Shown here one piece after another: positions 6,315 through 12,090 of a stretch of 12,090 bases of DNA. The position numbers and the translations under genes are program-made. The notes below the pieces were generated by a model, which worked only from the letters and a program-made list of their open reading frames with translations, was not told where the DNA came from and made no database searches. Position 1 is the stretch's first letter. Each line of letters opens with the position of its first letter. The DNA is from Mariprofundaceae bacterium (GTDB taxonomy: Bacteria; Pseudomonadota; Zetaproteobacteria; Mariprofundales; Mariprofundaceae): assembly GCA_027018975.1 (NCBI GenBank), contig JALUXN010000169.1:1-12090 (forward strand). The letters run 5' to 3'.

Positions 6315-7792
6315 ACGTAGAGATATTACAGGTCGCGGATGCAGTCGCGCGGGAAAAATCAGTAGAGCGGGAGCTGGTGCTCGAAGCGATGGAGCAGGCG
6401 TTGAAGACAGCGGCGCGGCGCACCTATCCCGGCAAAGAGGTGGCTGCGGAGATTGACCGCACCACCGGCGAGATTCGCCTGTTTCATGTGCGCACCGTGG
6501 TGGAGTTGGCGGAGGGCGAGGAGCTCGATGAAGAGAATGAACTGACGCTCGAGCAGGGTCAGGCGCTCGATCCCGAGGCGGAGCTGGGCAGTGAGTTCCG
6601 TACTCCGTTGCCGCCGATTGAGTTGGGGCGCATCGCTGCGCAGACCGCCAAGCAGGTGATTAATCAGAAGATTCGTGAAGCCGAGCGTGAGCGGGTGATT
6701 GCCGAGTATGAGCCGCGAGTCGGCGAGCTGATCACCGGTATCGTCAAGCGGGTGGAGCGCGGCAATGTCTATGTCGATCTCGGCCGTGGCGAGGCGGTGA
6801 TGTATCGCGAAGATCTGCTGCCGCGCGAGAGTTTCCGTCAGGGCGACCGTGTGCGTGCCTACTTGCGCGAAGTGCGTAATCAGTCGAAGGGGCCGCTGGT
6901 CTTCATCTCCCGTTCCGATGCCGGCATGGTGCTGCGCCTCTTTGAGCAGGAGGTGCCGGAGATTCAGGATGGCACGATCGCCATTCAGGCGATTGCCCGC
7001 GATCCTGGTTCGCGCAGCAAGATTGCCGTGATCTCCACCGATCCGACCATCGATCCGGTCGGCGCGTGTGTCGGTATGCGCGGTGCGCGTGTGCAGGCGG
7101 TGGTCAATGAGCTGCATGGCGAGAAGATCGATATTATCGAGTGGACAGAAGATCCGGCCGCCTTTGTGGTCAATGCGCTGGCACCGGCGGAGATCGAGCG
7201 CGTGCTGGTCGATGAAGCGACCAACACCATCGAGGTGGCGGTGAGCGAAGAGAACTTGGCCATTGCCATTGGTCGGCGCGGGCAGAATGTGCGCTTGGCC
7301 TCCGAGCTCTCCGGCTGGCAGATCGAGCTGATGAGTACCGGCGAGGAGAAAGAGCGTCGCCACGAAGAGGCGGCCAAGGCGTGCGCCATCTTCCAAGAGG
7401 GGCTCGATGTCGATGAGGATTTCGCCACGGTGCTGGTCGATGAGGGCTTCTATACCATGGAAGAGCTCGCCTACTGTGCGCTGGAGGATATTGCCAATAT
7501 CGAGGGGCTGGACGAAGAGGTGGCGACCGAGCTGCAGAATCGCGCCCGCAATGCGCTGCTCGATCAGGCGTTGCAGCAGAGCAGTGAGGCGAGCGAATCG
7601 TCACTGACGCTGCTCGACCTCGAAGGGATGACGCGCGAAATCGCCGAGCAGTTGGCGGCGCGCGAGATGGTGACGGTCGAGGCGCTGGCCGATGCGGCGG
7701 TGGATGAGATTGACGATATTGAAGGATTGAGTCAGGAGCAGGCGGAAGCGTTGATTCTGGCCGCACGTCAGGCATCGGGCTGGTTTGACTGA
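6311..7792 (+). CDS. nusA: Transcription termination/antitermination protein NusA
   Basis: 493 residues, nearly the same length as E. coli NusA (495). NusA binds RNA polymerase and nascent RNA, promotes pausing and intrinsic termination, and takes part in rRNA and phage antitermination complexes. Visible domains: N-terminal RNAP-binding domain (1-130; EILQVADAV at the start, AQTAKQVINQKIREAERERV near 113-132), S1 domain (about 136-201), KH1 with DPVGACVGMRGARVQAV (248-264), KH2 with NLAIAIGRRGQNVRLASELSGW, then two acidic repeats (about 365-415, with DEDFATVLVDEGF and IEGLDEEVA; and about 435-490, with DDIEGLSQEQAEALILAAR). The paired acidic repeats, which contact the alpha subunit C-terminal domain, are typical of proteobacteria and absent from Bacillus NusA. 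The start ATG 6311 follows GAGAGA and gives the expected N-terminus. It is flanked by rimP and ylxR, as in most bacteria. Confidence 0.98.
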   Translation: MNVEILQVADAVAREKSVERELVLEAMEQALKTAARRTYPGKEVAAEIDRTTGEIRLFHVRTVVELAEGEELDEENELTLEQGQALDPEAELGSEFRTPLPPIELGRIAAQTAKQVINQKIREAERERVIAEYEPRVGELITGIVKRVERGNVYVDLGRGEAVMYREDLLPRESFRQGDRVRAYLREVRNQSKGPLVFISRSDAGMVLRLFEQEVPEIQDGTIAIQAIARDPGSRSKIAVISTDPTIDPVGACVGMRGARVQAVVNELHGEKIDIIEWTEDPAAFVVNALAPAEIERVLVDEATNTIEVAVSEENLAIAIGRRGQNVRLASELSGWQIELMSTGEEKERRHEEAAKACAIFQEGLDVDEDFATVLVDEGFYTMEELAYCALEDIANIEGLDEEVATELQNRARNALLDQALQQSSEASESSLTLLDLEGMTREIAEQLAAREMVTVEALADAAVDEIDDIEGLSQEQAEALILAARQASGWFD

Positions 7793-8411
7793 GGCTCGGC
7801 GCAGCGAACCGATGCGCCGCTGTCTGGCGTGTCGGGCATCACTGCCGAAGCGTGAGATGATGCGCTTGGTGGTGGATGAGGATGGGGTCATCTGGCCCGA
7901 TCTGCTGCACAAGGCACCGGGGCGCGGCAGTTATCTCTGCATGCAGGCTGCGTGTCTGGATAGGATGAACGACAAGCGTCTGCAGGCGTTGAAGGCGAAG
8001 TTCTCGATTGTGCTGCCGCAGTGGCAGCGCTTGCGGGAGCAGATGGCAGCGGTGCTGCAGCAGCAGATCAAACAGCTGTTGTCGCGTCAGATTGCGACAG
8101 TGGCGATCGGCAGAGATGCAGTGATGCACCGACTATGGAATAATGCGCCGCTGCTGCTGCTGAGGGCTGCCGACGCTGGCGATGCGCTGGTGCGTCAGAT
8201 CGATGCGGGTCTGGCCAAGCGCACTGAGGCGGGCAGCGTTCATCAGTTATGTGATGTGACGTCCCGAGTCTGGCTTGGCGAGATGTTGGGGCGAGAAGAT
8301 GTTGCGATTGCAGGGGTTGAGGCGCATGGCCCGGCCGCTGCGATAGCGAAGAAGTTGAATATATATTGCGTGTGGTATGCACGCATAAGGGTATTGGGAA
8401 AAACGAACTGA
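7785..8411 (+). CDS. YlxR (DUF448) - L7Ae/YlxQ fusion RNA-binding protein
   Basis: 208 residues with two parts. Residues 9-75 are a YlxR/DUF448 domain: RRCLACR (11-17), KREMMRLVVD, PGRGSY (45-50), YLCMQAACLDR; four cysteines (C13, C16, C52, C57) are placed as two pairs, which could bind a metal. After a helical linker, residues about 90-205 look like an L7Ae-type RNA-binding fold, with IATVAIGRDAVMHRLWNNAPLLLLRAADAGDAL. Bacillus encodes these as neighbouring genes ylxR and ylxQ between nusA and infB, and Alphaproteobacteria commonly carry a fusion. TTG 7785 is chosen because family members have a proline two residues before the R-x-C motif, lost if ATG 7812 were used; neither has a strong ribosome binding site. 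It overlaps nusA by 8 bases, and its TGA overlaps the infB ATG (TGATG), so it is very likely translationally coupled. The L7Ae half is a weaker call than the YlxR half. Confidence 0.85.
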   Translation: MTEARRSEPMRRCLACRASLPKREMMRLVVDEDGVIWPDLLHKAPGRGSYLCMQAACLDRMNDKRLQALKAKFSIVLPQWQRLREQMAAVLQQQIKQLLSRQIATVAIGRDAVMHRLWNNAPLLLLRAADAGDALVRQIDAGLAKRTEAGSVHQLCDVTSRVWLGEMLGREDVAIAGVEAHGPAAAIAKKLNIYCVWYARIRVLGKTN

Positions 8412-11400
8412 TGAAGCGAATTCTTGATTTAGCAAAAGAACTGAATGTGGATGCCAACGAATTGCAGGCGGTCGCGCAGCGCTGCAATGTGGCGGTGAGC
8501 GGGCCGACCAGCACGCTCGATGTCGATGATCAGGAGAAGATTCGCAAGGCGGTGCAATCATCCGCCAAGTCCGATAGCAAAAAGGCGGGCAGCAAAACAT
8601 TGTCGCTGAAGCGGCCGATGGTCGCCGGCCAGTCGCGCAGCAGCGGTCAGGTCGAGGGGCGTGGCCGGACAGTGGAGGTGGCGGTGCGCCGTCGCCATGT
8701 GCCGGTCGCCAAGAAGCCAGCCGCAACACCGGCCGCAGCGCCCGAAAAACCGGTAGCGCCCGCAGCGAAAGTTCCGACCGCCAAGGCAGCGACGGTGACG
8801 AAGAAGGCATCAGTATCGCCGGCGCAGCGCGCTGCCGCAGCGGTGGAGAAGAAGCGCGAAGCCGCCGCAGTTGCCAAACCCGCCGCGCCTGCATCAAGCC
8901 AAACTACCCGGACAGTTTCAACACCGGCAGAAGCAAAGCCGACCTTAAGCCGTAAGACACCGGCTGCCGATGCCGCAGCGGGCAAGGCTACAGCGAAACC
9001 GGCAATCAAGCCTGCCGATGCGGCGCGCGCCGCAGTCAACAAAGCCGCGCAGGAGCGCAGTGAGGCGCAGCGCGCCCAGCAGGCGGCACGTCGTAATCAG
9101 GCCGCGCAGCGTCCGCAGGCGGGGCAACGTCCAGCCGGCCAGCGCCCACAATTGAGTCAACGCCCACAGGCGGGGCGTCCTGGTGCAAATCGCCCCGGCG
9201 GCAACCGGACAACGGCGCCACGTCCGACGGGTGCAGGCGGGCAGAAGGGGCCGCGTACCACCATTCGTCGTGGTTTGACACCGGCGCAGATCGCCGCCAT
9301 GAAGGCGCCGAGTTCATCGGTGAAACAGATTGAGAAGAAAATCTCCGAAGATCGGGCGGCACAGCGTCGCTCCAACAATCGTCCGCAGCAGCAGCGTCCG
9401 GGTGGCGCGGCCGGTGAGCCGCAGCGTCGTGCGCCCTCTGTGGCAGTCGCACCGGATGCCGGCGCACCGGCAGCACCAGCAGGGCAGCAGCGTCGTCGCG
9501 GTCCGGGCGGTGCGCGTCCGCAGCGCCGTCTTTCGCCGGCGGAGAAGGCGGCACGCCGCGCTTACTCTGCCAAACGCAATCAAATCCTCTCACCGGAAGA
9601 GGAGGAGCGTCAGGCGCGTCTCGCCCGCGGTAGTGGCGGGCGTCGCGGTAAGCGCACGGTGACCAAGGATGATGAGGCATTTGTGGTGCGGACGGTGGAG
9701 TTCACCGATCCGATTCTGGTCTCTGAGTTGGCCAGCCGTATGGCGTTCAAGAGTGCGGAAGTGGTTAAGAAACTGTTTGAGCTGGGGATTCCGGCGACCG
9801 TCAATGAGGCGATCGACGGCGATACAGCGACACTGATTATTGAGGAGTTCGGCCATAAACCGAAGCTGATCAACGATGCGGCAGTAGAAGATGTGCTTGT
9901 TGAGGATCTCTCCGATGATAACGAGGAGGATCTCGAACCGCGTCCGCCGGTCGTGGTGGTGATGGGTCACGTCGATCACGGCAAGACCTCGATCCTCGAT
10001 GCGCTGCGCAAGGCCAATGTGGCCGGCGGCGAGGCGGGCGGTATCACCCAGCATATCGGTGCTTACATGGTGAAGCTGGATAGTGGCGAGCGGGTGGTCT
10101 TTGTCGATACCCCCGGCCATGAGGCGTTTACCGGCCTGCGTGCCCGTGGCGCGAAGTTGACCGATGTGGCGGTGCTGGTGGTGGCCGCCGATGATGGCGT
10201 GATGCCGCAGACCGTGGAGGCGTTGAACCATGCGCGGGCGGCCGGCGTGCCGATGATCGTGGCGGTCAACAAGATGGATAAAGAGGGCGCCGATCCCGAT
10301 AAGGTGATGCGTCAGCTTGCCGAGCATGAGATTGTGCCGGAGGAGTGGGGTGGTGATACCATCTTTGTACAGGTCTCCGCCCATACTGGACAGGGGCTCG
10401 ATGAGCTGCTGGAGATGCTGGCGCTGCAGACCGAGATCCTCGAGCTGCGTGCCAATCCGAAGCGGCGCGGTAAGGGTATTGTGGTGGAGTCGCGTCTCGA
10501 CAAGGGGCGTGGTCCGGTGGCCACGGTGCTGGTGCAGAATGGCACGTTCCACCGTGGCGATACTGTGGTGGTTGGCTCGGCGACCGGGCGACTGCGTGCG
10601 ATTGTCGATGAGAATGGTGTGCAGCATCGCACTGCCGGCCCGTCGATCCCATTTGAGCTGCTGGGCTTGGATAGCGTGCCGGAGGCGGGGCAGGAGATCT
10701 ACGCCGTCGAGAATGAGAAACAGGCGCGCGATATTGTCCGCTACCGCAAAGAGAAGGAGCGTGAACAGGGTGCTGAGGCGCAGAAACGTGCCAGCCTCGA
10801 TGAGCTCTTTGCCAGCATGCAGAGCGGCGTGAAAGAGGTGCCGGTGCTGATCAAGGGCGATGTGACCGGTTCGGTTGAGGCGATGGCGGAGTCATTGGCC
10901 AAGGCGGGCACCGATGAGGTGAAGGTGAAGGTGGTGCACAAGGGGATTGGTGGCATCACCGAGTCCGATGTGATGCTCGCTTCCGCCTCCAATGCAATCA
11001 TTATCGGCTTCAATGTTCGCCCCGAGGTCAAGGCGAAGAAGCTGGCCGAGGCGGAGGGTGTCGATGTCCGCTTCTACAAGGTAATCTACGACGCGATCGA
11101 CGAAGTGAAGGCGGCGATGGCCGGTGTATTGGCGCCGGATGAGGTGGAGAAGGCGACCGGCGTGGCCGAAGTGCGCGAAGTGTTCCAAGCACCGAAGGTC
11201 GGCGCGATTGCCGGCTGCTACATGGTCGATGGCTATGTCACACGCGGCTCACATGTGCGTGTGTTGCGCGAAGGGGTGCTGATCTATGATGGCGTGCTCA
11301 ACTCGCTGCGCCGCTTCAAGGACGATGTCAAAGAGGTCAAGGCCGGTTACGAGTGTGGTATGAGTGTGGAGAAATTCAACGACGTGAAGGTGGGCGATAC

Positions 11401-11443
11401 GTTCGAGTTCTACGTCATTGAAGAAGTGGCGGCGACGCTCTGA
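8411..11443 (+). CDS. infB: Translation initiation factor IF-2
   Basis: 1010 residues, on the long side (E. coli 890). IF-2 is the GTPase that brings formyl-Met-tRNA to the 30S subunit and promotes subunit joining. An N-terminal IF2_N helical domain (about 1-50; MKRILDLAKELNVDANELQ) is followed by a very long Ala/Pro/Lys/Arg/Gln low-complexity region (about 51-425), then IF2_N2 (about 425-490; FTDPILVSELASRMAFKSAEVVKKLFELG). The G domain follows, with G1 GHVDHGKT (519-526), switch region GGITQHIGAY, G3 DTPGHE (566-571), G4 NKMD (620-623) and G5 near VSAHTGQG. Domains II, III and the fMet-tRNA-binding C-terminal domain follow. ATG 8411 is chosen: it gives the conserved N-terminus and overlaps the ylxR stop. 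TTG 8366 would add 15 residues that read like the coding sequence of the overlapping gene. Internal starts giving shorter isoforms exist in E. coli; I cannot confirm them here. Confidence 0.98.
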   Translation: MKRILDLAKELNVDANELQAVAQRCNVAVSGPTSTLDVDDQEKIRKAVQSSAKSDSKKAGSKTLSLKRPMVAGQSRSSGQVEGRGRTVEVAVRRRHVPVAKKPAATPAAAPEKPVAPAAKVPTAKAATVTKKASVSPAQRAAAAVEKKREAAAVAKPAAPASSQTTRTVSTPAEAKPTLSRKTPAADAAAGKATAKPAIKPADAARAAVNKAAQERSEAQRAQQAARRNQAAQRPQAGQRPAGQRPQLSQRPQAGRPGANRPGGNRTTAPRPTGAGGQKGPRTTIRRGLTPAQIAAMKAPSSSVKQIEKKISEDRAAQRRSNNRPQQQRPGGAAGEPQRRAPSVAVAPDAGAPAAPAGQQRRRGPGGARPQRRLSPAEKAARRAYSAKRNQILSPEEEERQARLARGSGGRRGKRTVTKDDEAFVVRTVEFTDPILVSELASRMAFKSAEVVKKLFELGIPATVNEAIDGDTATLIIEEFGHKPKLINDAAVEDVLVEDLSDDNEEDLEPRPPVVVVMGHVDHGKTSILDALRKANVAGGEAGGITQHIGAYMVKLDSGERVVFVDTPGHEAFTGLRARGAKLTDVAVLVVAADDGVMPQTVEALNHARAAGVPMIVAVNKMDKEGADPDKVMRQLAEHEIVPEEWGGDTIFVQVSAHTGQGLDELLEMLALQTEILELRANPKRRGKGIVVESRLDKGRGPVATVLVQNGTFHRGDTVVVGSATGRLRAIVDENGVQHRTAGPSIPFELLGLDSVPEAGQEIYAVENEKQARDIVRYRKEKEREQGAEAQKRASLDELFASMQSGVKEVPVLIKGDVTGSVEAMAESLAKAGTDEVKVKVVHKGIGGITESDVMLASASNAIIIGFNVRPEVKAKKLAEAEGVDVRFYKVIYDAIDEVKAAMAGVLAPDEVEKATGVAEVREVFQAPKVGAIAGCYMVDGYVTRGSHVRVLREGVLIYDGVLNSLRRFKDDVKEVKAGYECGMSVEKFNDVKVGDTFEFYVIEEVAATL
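9107..9184 (+). repeat. Degenerate QRP repeat inside infB
   Basis: Within the low-complexity arm of IF-2 (residues 233-258) the unit Q-R-P-(Q)-A-G / Q-R-P-Q-L-S recurs about four times, encoded by related CAG/CAA-CGT/CGC-CCG/CCA blocks. Such arms vary freely in length between relatives and are probably unstructured, positively charged linkers. Confidence 0.6.
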
Positions 11444-11484
11444 TACCGGCGACGGTGAAAGCCATTCACATCAACAACGCGGTC

Positions 11485-11550
11485 ATTCCCGAGGGTTCTA
11501 TCGGGAATCCACGCAGTGATGTATCCCCGATAAAGGCTCTCGGGGATGAC
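11485..11550. repeat. Pair of inverted dispersed palindromes between infB and rbfA
   Basis: Two copies of the palindrome family, head to head. The first is ATTCCCGA (11485-11492) / TCGGGAAT (11501-11508) with an 8-base loop, in reverse orientation (GTC before, CCACGC after). The second is ATCCCCGA (11523-11530) / TCGGGGAT (11540-11547) with a 9-base loop and GAC after, in forward orientation. Reverse-complementing the first gives nearly the same sequence as the second, including the TA that opens the loop. The pair resembles BIME-like arrangements of REP elements. A T5 run at 11558-11562 follows 10 bases after the second stem, so it may weaken read-through from infB to rbfA. Confidence 0.8.
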
Positions 11551-11575
11551 GGGATCGTTTTTCTAAAGGACGATG

Positions 11576-11581
11576 TATAAT
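11576..11581 (+). promoter_or_regulatory. Perfect -10 box upstream of rbfA
   Basis: TATAAT (11576-11581), preceded directly by TG. The region 15-18 bases upstream (around 11552-11560, GGATCGTTT) has no good TTGACA match, so only the -10 is convincing. Transcription would begin near 11588, about 58 bases before rbfA, allowing rbfA and downstream genes to be expressed apart from infB. Confidence 0.5.
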
Positions 11582-11587
11582 TTGGAG

Positions 11588-11656
11588 ATGCATAATTTCA
11601 TGCGATTGCTTTGGGCGACGGTGTTGATCTCCGGTTCTTTTTTCCATGTCTGCTAA
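11588..11656 (+). CDS. 22-codon leader ORF overlapping the rbfA start
   Basis: ATG 11588 opens a short hydrophobic reading frame (begins MHNFMRLLWATVLISG) that ends at TAA 11654-11656, 11 bases inside rbfA. If transcription starts at the -10 box described just upstream, ATG 11588 would be at or near the 5' end (leaderless); the internal ATG 11600 has GGAG (11584-11587) 12 bases before it. The rbfA ATG at 11646 has no ribosome binding site of its own (CGGTTCTTTTTTCC precedes it), so ribosomes finishing this ORF could restart at rbfA. No homologue is recognised, and its translation is not shown by the sequence alone. Confidence 0.3.
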   Translation: MHNFMRLLWATVLISGSFFHVC

Positions 11657-11999
11657 TCAGGCCGGCCGGCGTTTTCTGGCCGATATTCAGCGGCTGTTAT
11701 CGACGCTGCTCTATCGTGATGTGGCCGATCCGCGGCTGGCCAATCTCACCATCACACGGGTGGAGTCCTCCGGTCGCCAGCTGGTGACAGTGTGGGTCTA
11801 TCGCAGTTTTGCTGCGGATGAGGCGGGTGATATTCCCGCCGTACTGCAGTCGCTGCAACGGATGACGCCGCACTTTGAGCATGAACTGCGCCGCGCGCTG
11901 CCGAGACGGCGGCTGCCGAGTCTGCGATTCTGCTGGGATGAGAATTTCGAGAAGAGCGGTGATGTGTTGCAGATGCTGCGCGAACTGGAGCGACCGTGA
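11646..11999 (+). CDS. rbfA: 30S ribosome-binding factor RbfA
   Basis: 117 residues, slightly short for RbfA (about 120-133). RbfA is a KH-type RNA-binding protein that matures the 5' end of 16S rRNA and is needed for growth in the cold. Family features: an initial basic helix (AGRRFLADIQRLLSTLLYRDV), the DPRLANLTITRVE motif (about 27-39), a beta strand VTVWVYRSF, a helix with LQSLQRMTPHFEHELRRAL and a final strand LRFCWDENFEKS. The frame has a TGA at 11625-11627 and no other start before ATG 11646, so the start is fixed, yet there is no Shine-Dalgarno sequence in front. Its usual neighbours, infB upstream and a DHH phosphoesterase or truB downstream, are present or likely. It is separated from infB by 202 bases, unusual in this otherwise packed cluster. 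Confidence 0.93.
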   Translation: MSANQAGRRFLADIQRLLSTLLYRDVADPRLANLTITRVESSGRQLVTVWVYRSFAADEAGDIPAVLQSLQRMTPHFEHELRRALPRRRLPSLRFCWDENFEKSGDVLQMLRELERP

Positions 12000-12090
12000 A
12001 CGCGCTCGCTGAATCCCGTCTGACGCCTCTCTTGGCCGATGTCGATTGGCAGCCGGCGCTTGATGCGATCGCGGCGGCTGAGCGGATTGT
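11996..12090 (+). CDS. Probable NrnA-like DHH-family phosphoesterase, N-terminus only (3' end outside window)
   Basis: GTG 11996 overlaps the rbfA stop as GTGA and is preceded by GGAG (11987-11990) at good spacing; the frame stays open to the window end (31 full codons). The visible end, ALDAIAAAERIV, matches the helix and first strand that come just before the H-x-x-PDGDA motif in NrnA/RecJ-like DHH proteins (nanoRNase / pAp phosphatase). That gene follows rbfA in many Firmicutes and Deltaproteobacteria. No catalytic residue lies inside the window, so the call rests on a short N-terminus plus gene order. It is not TruB, whose N-terminus (GILLLDKPxGxTS) is absent. Confidence 0.5.
   Translation, partial: MNALAESRLTPLLADVDWQPALDAIAAAERI

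Noticed and set aside
6359..7396. 345-codon open frame on the - strand inside nusA
   Set aside because: Antisense to well-conserved NusA S1 and KH domains; His/Leu/Arg-rich with no domain signature.
9590..10627. 345-codon open frame on the - strand inside infB
   Set aside because: Antisense to the IF-2 G domain; no ribosome binding site or motif, typical codon-bias shadow.
1..12090. Mobile element, CRISPR array, phage or defence system
   Set aside because: No transposase, integrase, regularly spaced direct repeats or defence-type domains are visible; gene content is conserved housekeeping plus sensory genes.

Overview
The window is a GC-rich, gene-dense bacterial chromosome segment in which every supported gene lies on the + strand. 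It falls into three parts: the tail of a two-component sensor kinase; two envelope/sensory genes (an Aer-type PAS chemoreceptor and an MscS-family channel); and the conserved transcription/translation cluster rimP - nusA - ylxR(+L7Ae) - infB - rbfA - start of a probable nrnA/DHH phosphoesterase gene. The organism is most likely a motile proteobacterium. NusA has the two C-terminal acidic repeats typical of proteobacteria, the chemoreceptor has an Aer-type PAS domain, and the kinase tail resembles CpxA. A DHH/NrnA-like gene after rbfA, where Gammaproteobacteria usually have truB, together with a YlxR-L7Ae fusion, points away from the enteric layout and would suit a deep-branching group such as Zetaproteobacteria. 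That placement is inference only.

Layout. 1-396: 3' end of a histidine kinase. 397-906: a non-coding gap of about 510 bases with several stem-loops, one member of a dispersed palindrome family, an AT-rich dyad and a possible promoter. 907-3417: energy/redox-type chemoreceptor, GTG start. 3430-5604: MscS-type channel with an exported, Pro/Ala/Ser-rich N-terminus. 5605-5798: intergenic region with a second palindrome and a strong intrinsic-terminator hairpin only about 30 bases before rimP. 5799-8411: rimP, nusA and ylxR-L7Ae, tightly packed with non-ATG starts and overlaps. 8411-11443: infB, whose start overlaps the ylxR stop. 11444-11645: a break in the cluster with two head-to-head palindromes, a perfect TATAAT box and a 22-codon leader ORF that overlaps the rbfA start. 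11646-11999: rbfA. 11996-12090: start of the next gene.

How the genes work together: RimP and RbfA mature the 30S subunit, NusA controls pausing, termination and antitermination, YlxR/L7Ae is an RNA-binding accessory of the nusA-infB operon, and IF2 places initiator tRNA on the ribosome. The chemoreceptor and MscS channel are a separate pair of membrane proteins that may be co-transcribed (12-base gap).

I found no mobile element, CRISPR array, phage gene or obviously new system. The points most worth checking are regulatory: the terminator in the rimP-nusA leader, the palindrome/promoter/leader-ORF arrangement between infB and rbfA, and the large periplasmic insert in the Aer-type receptor.
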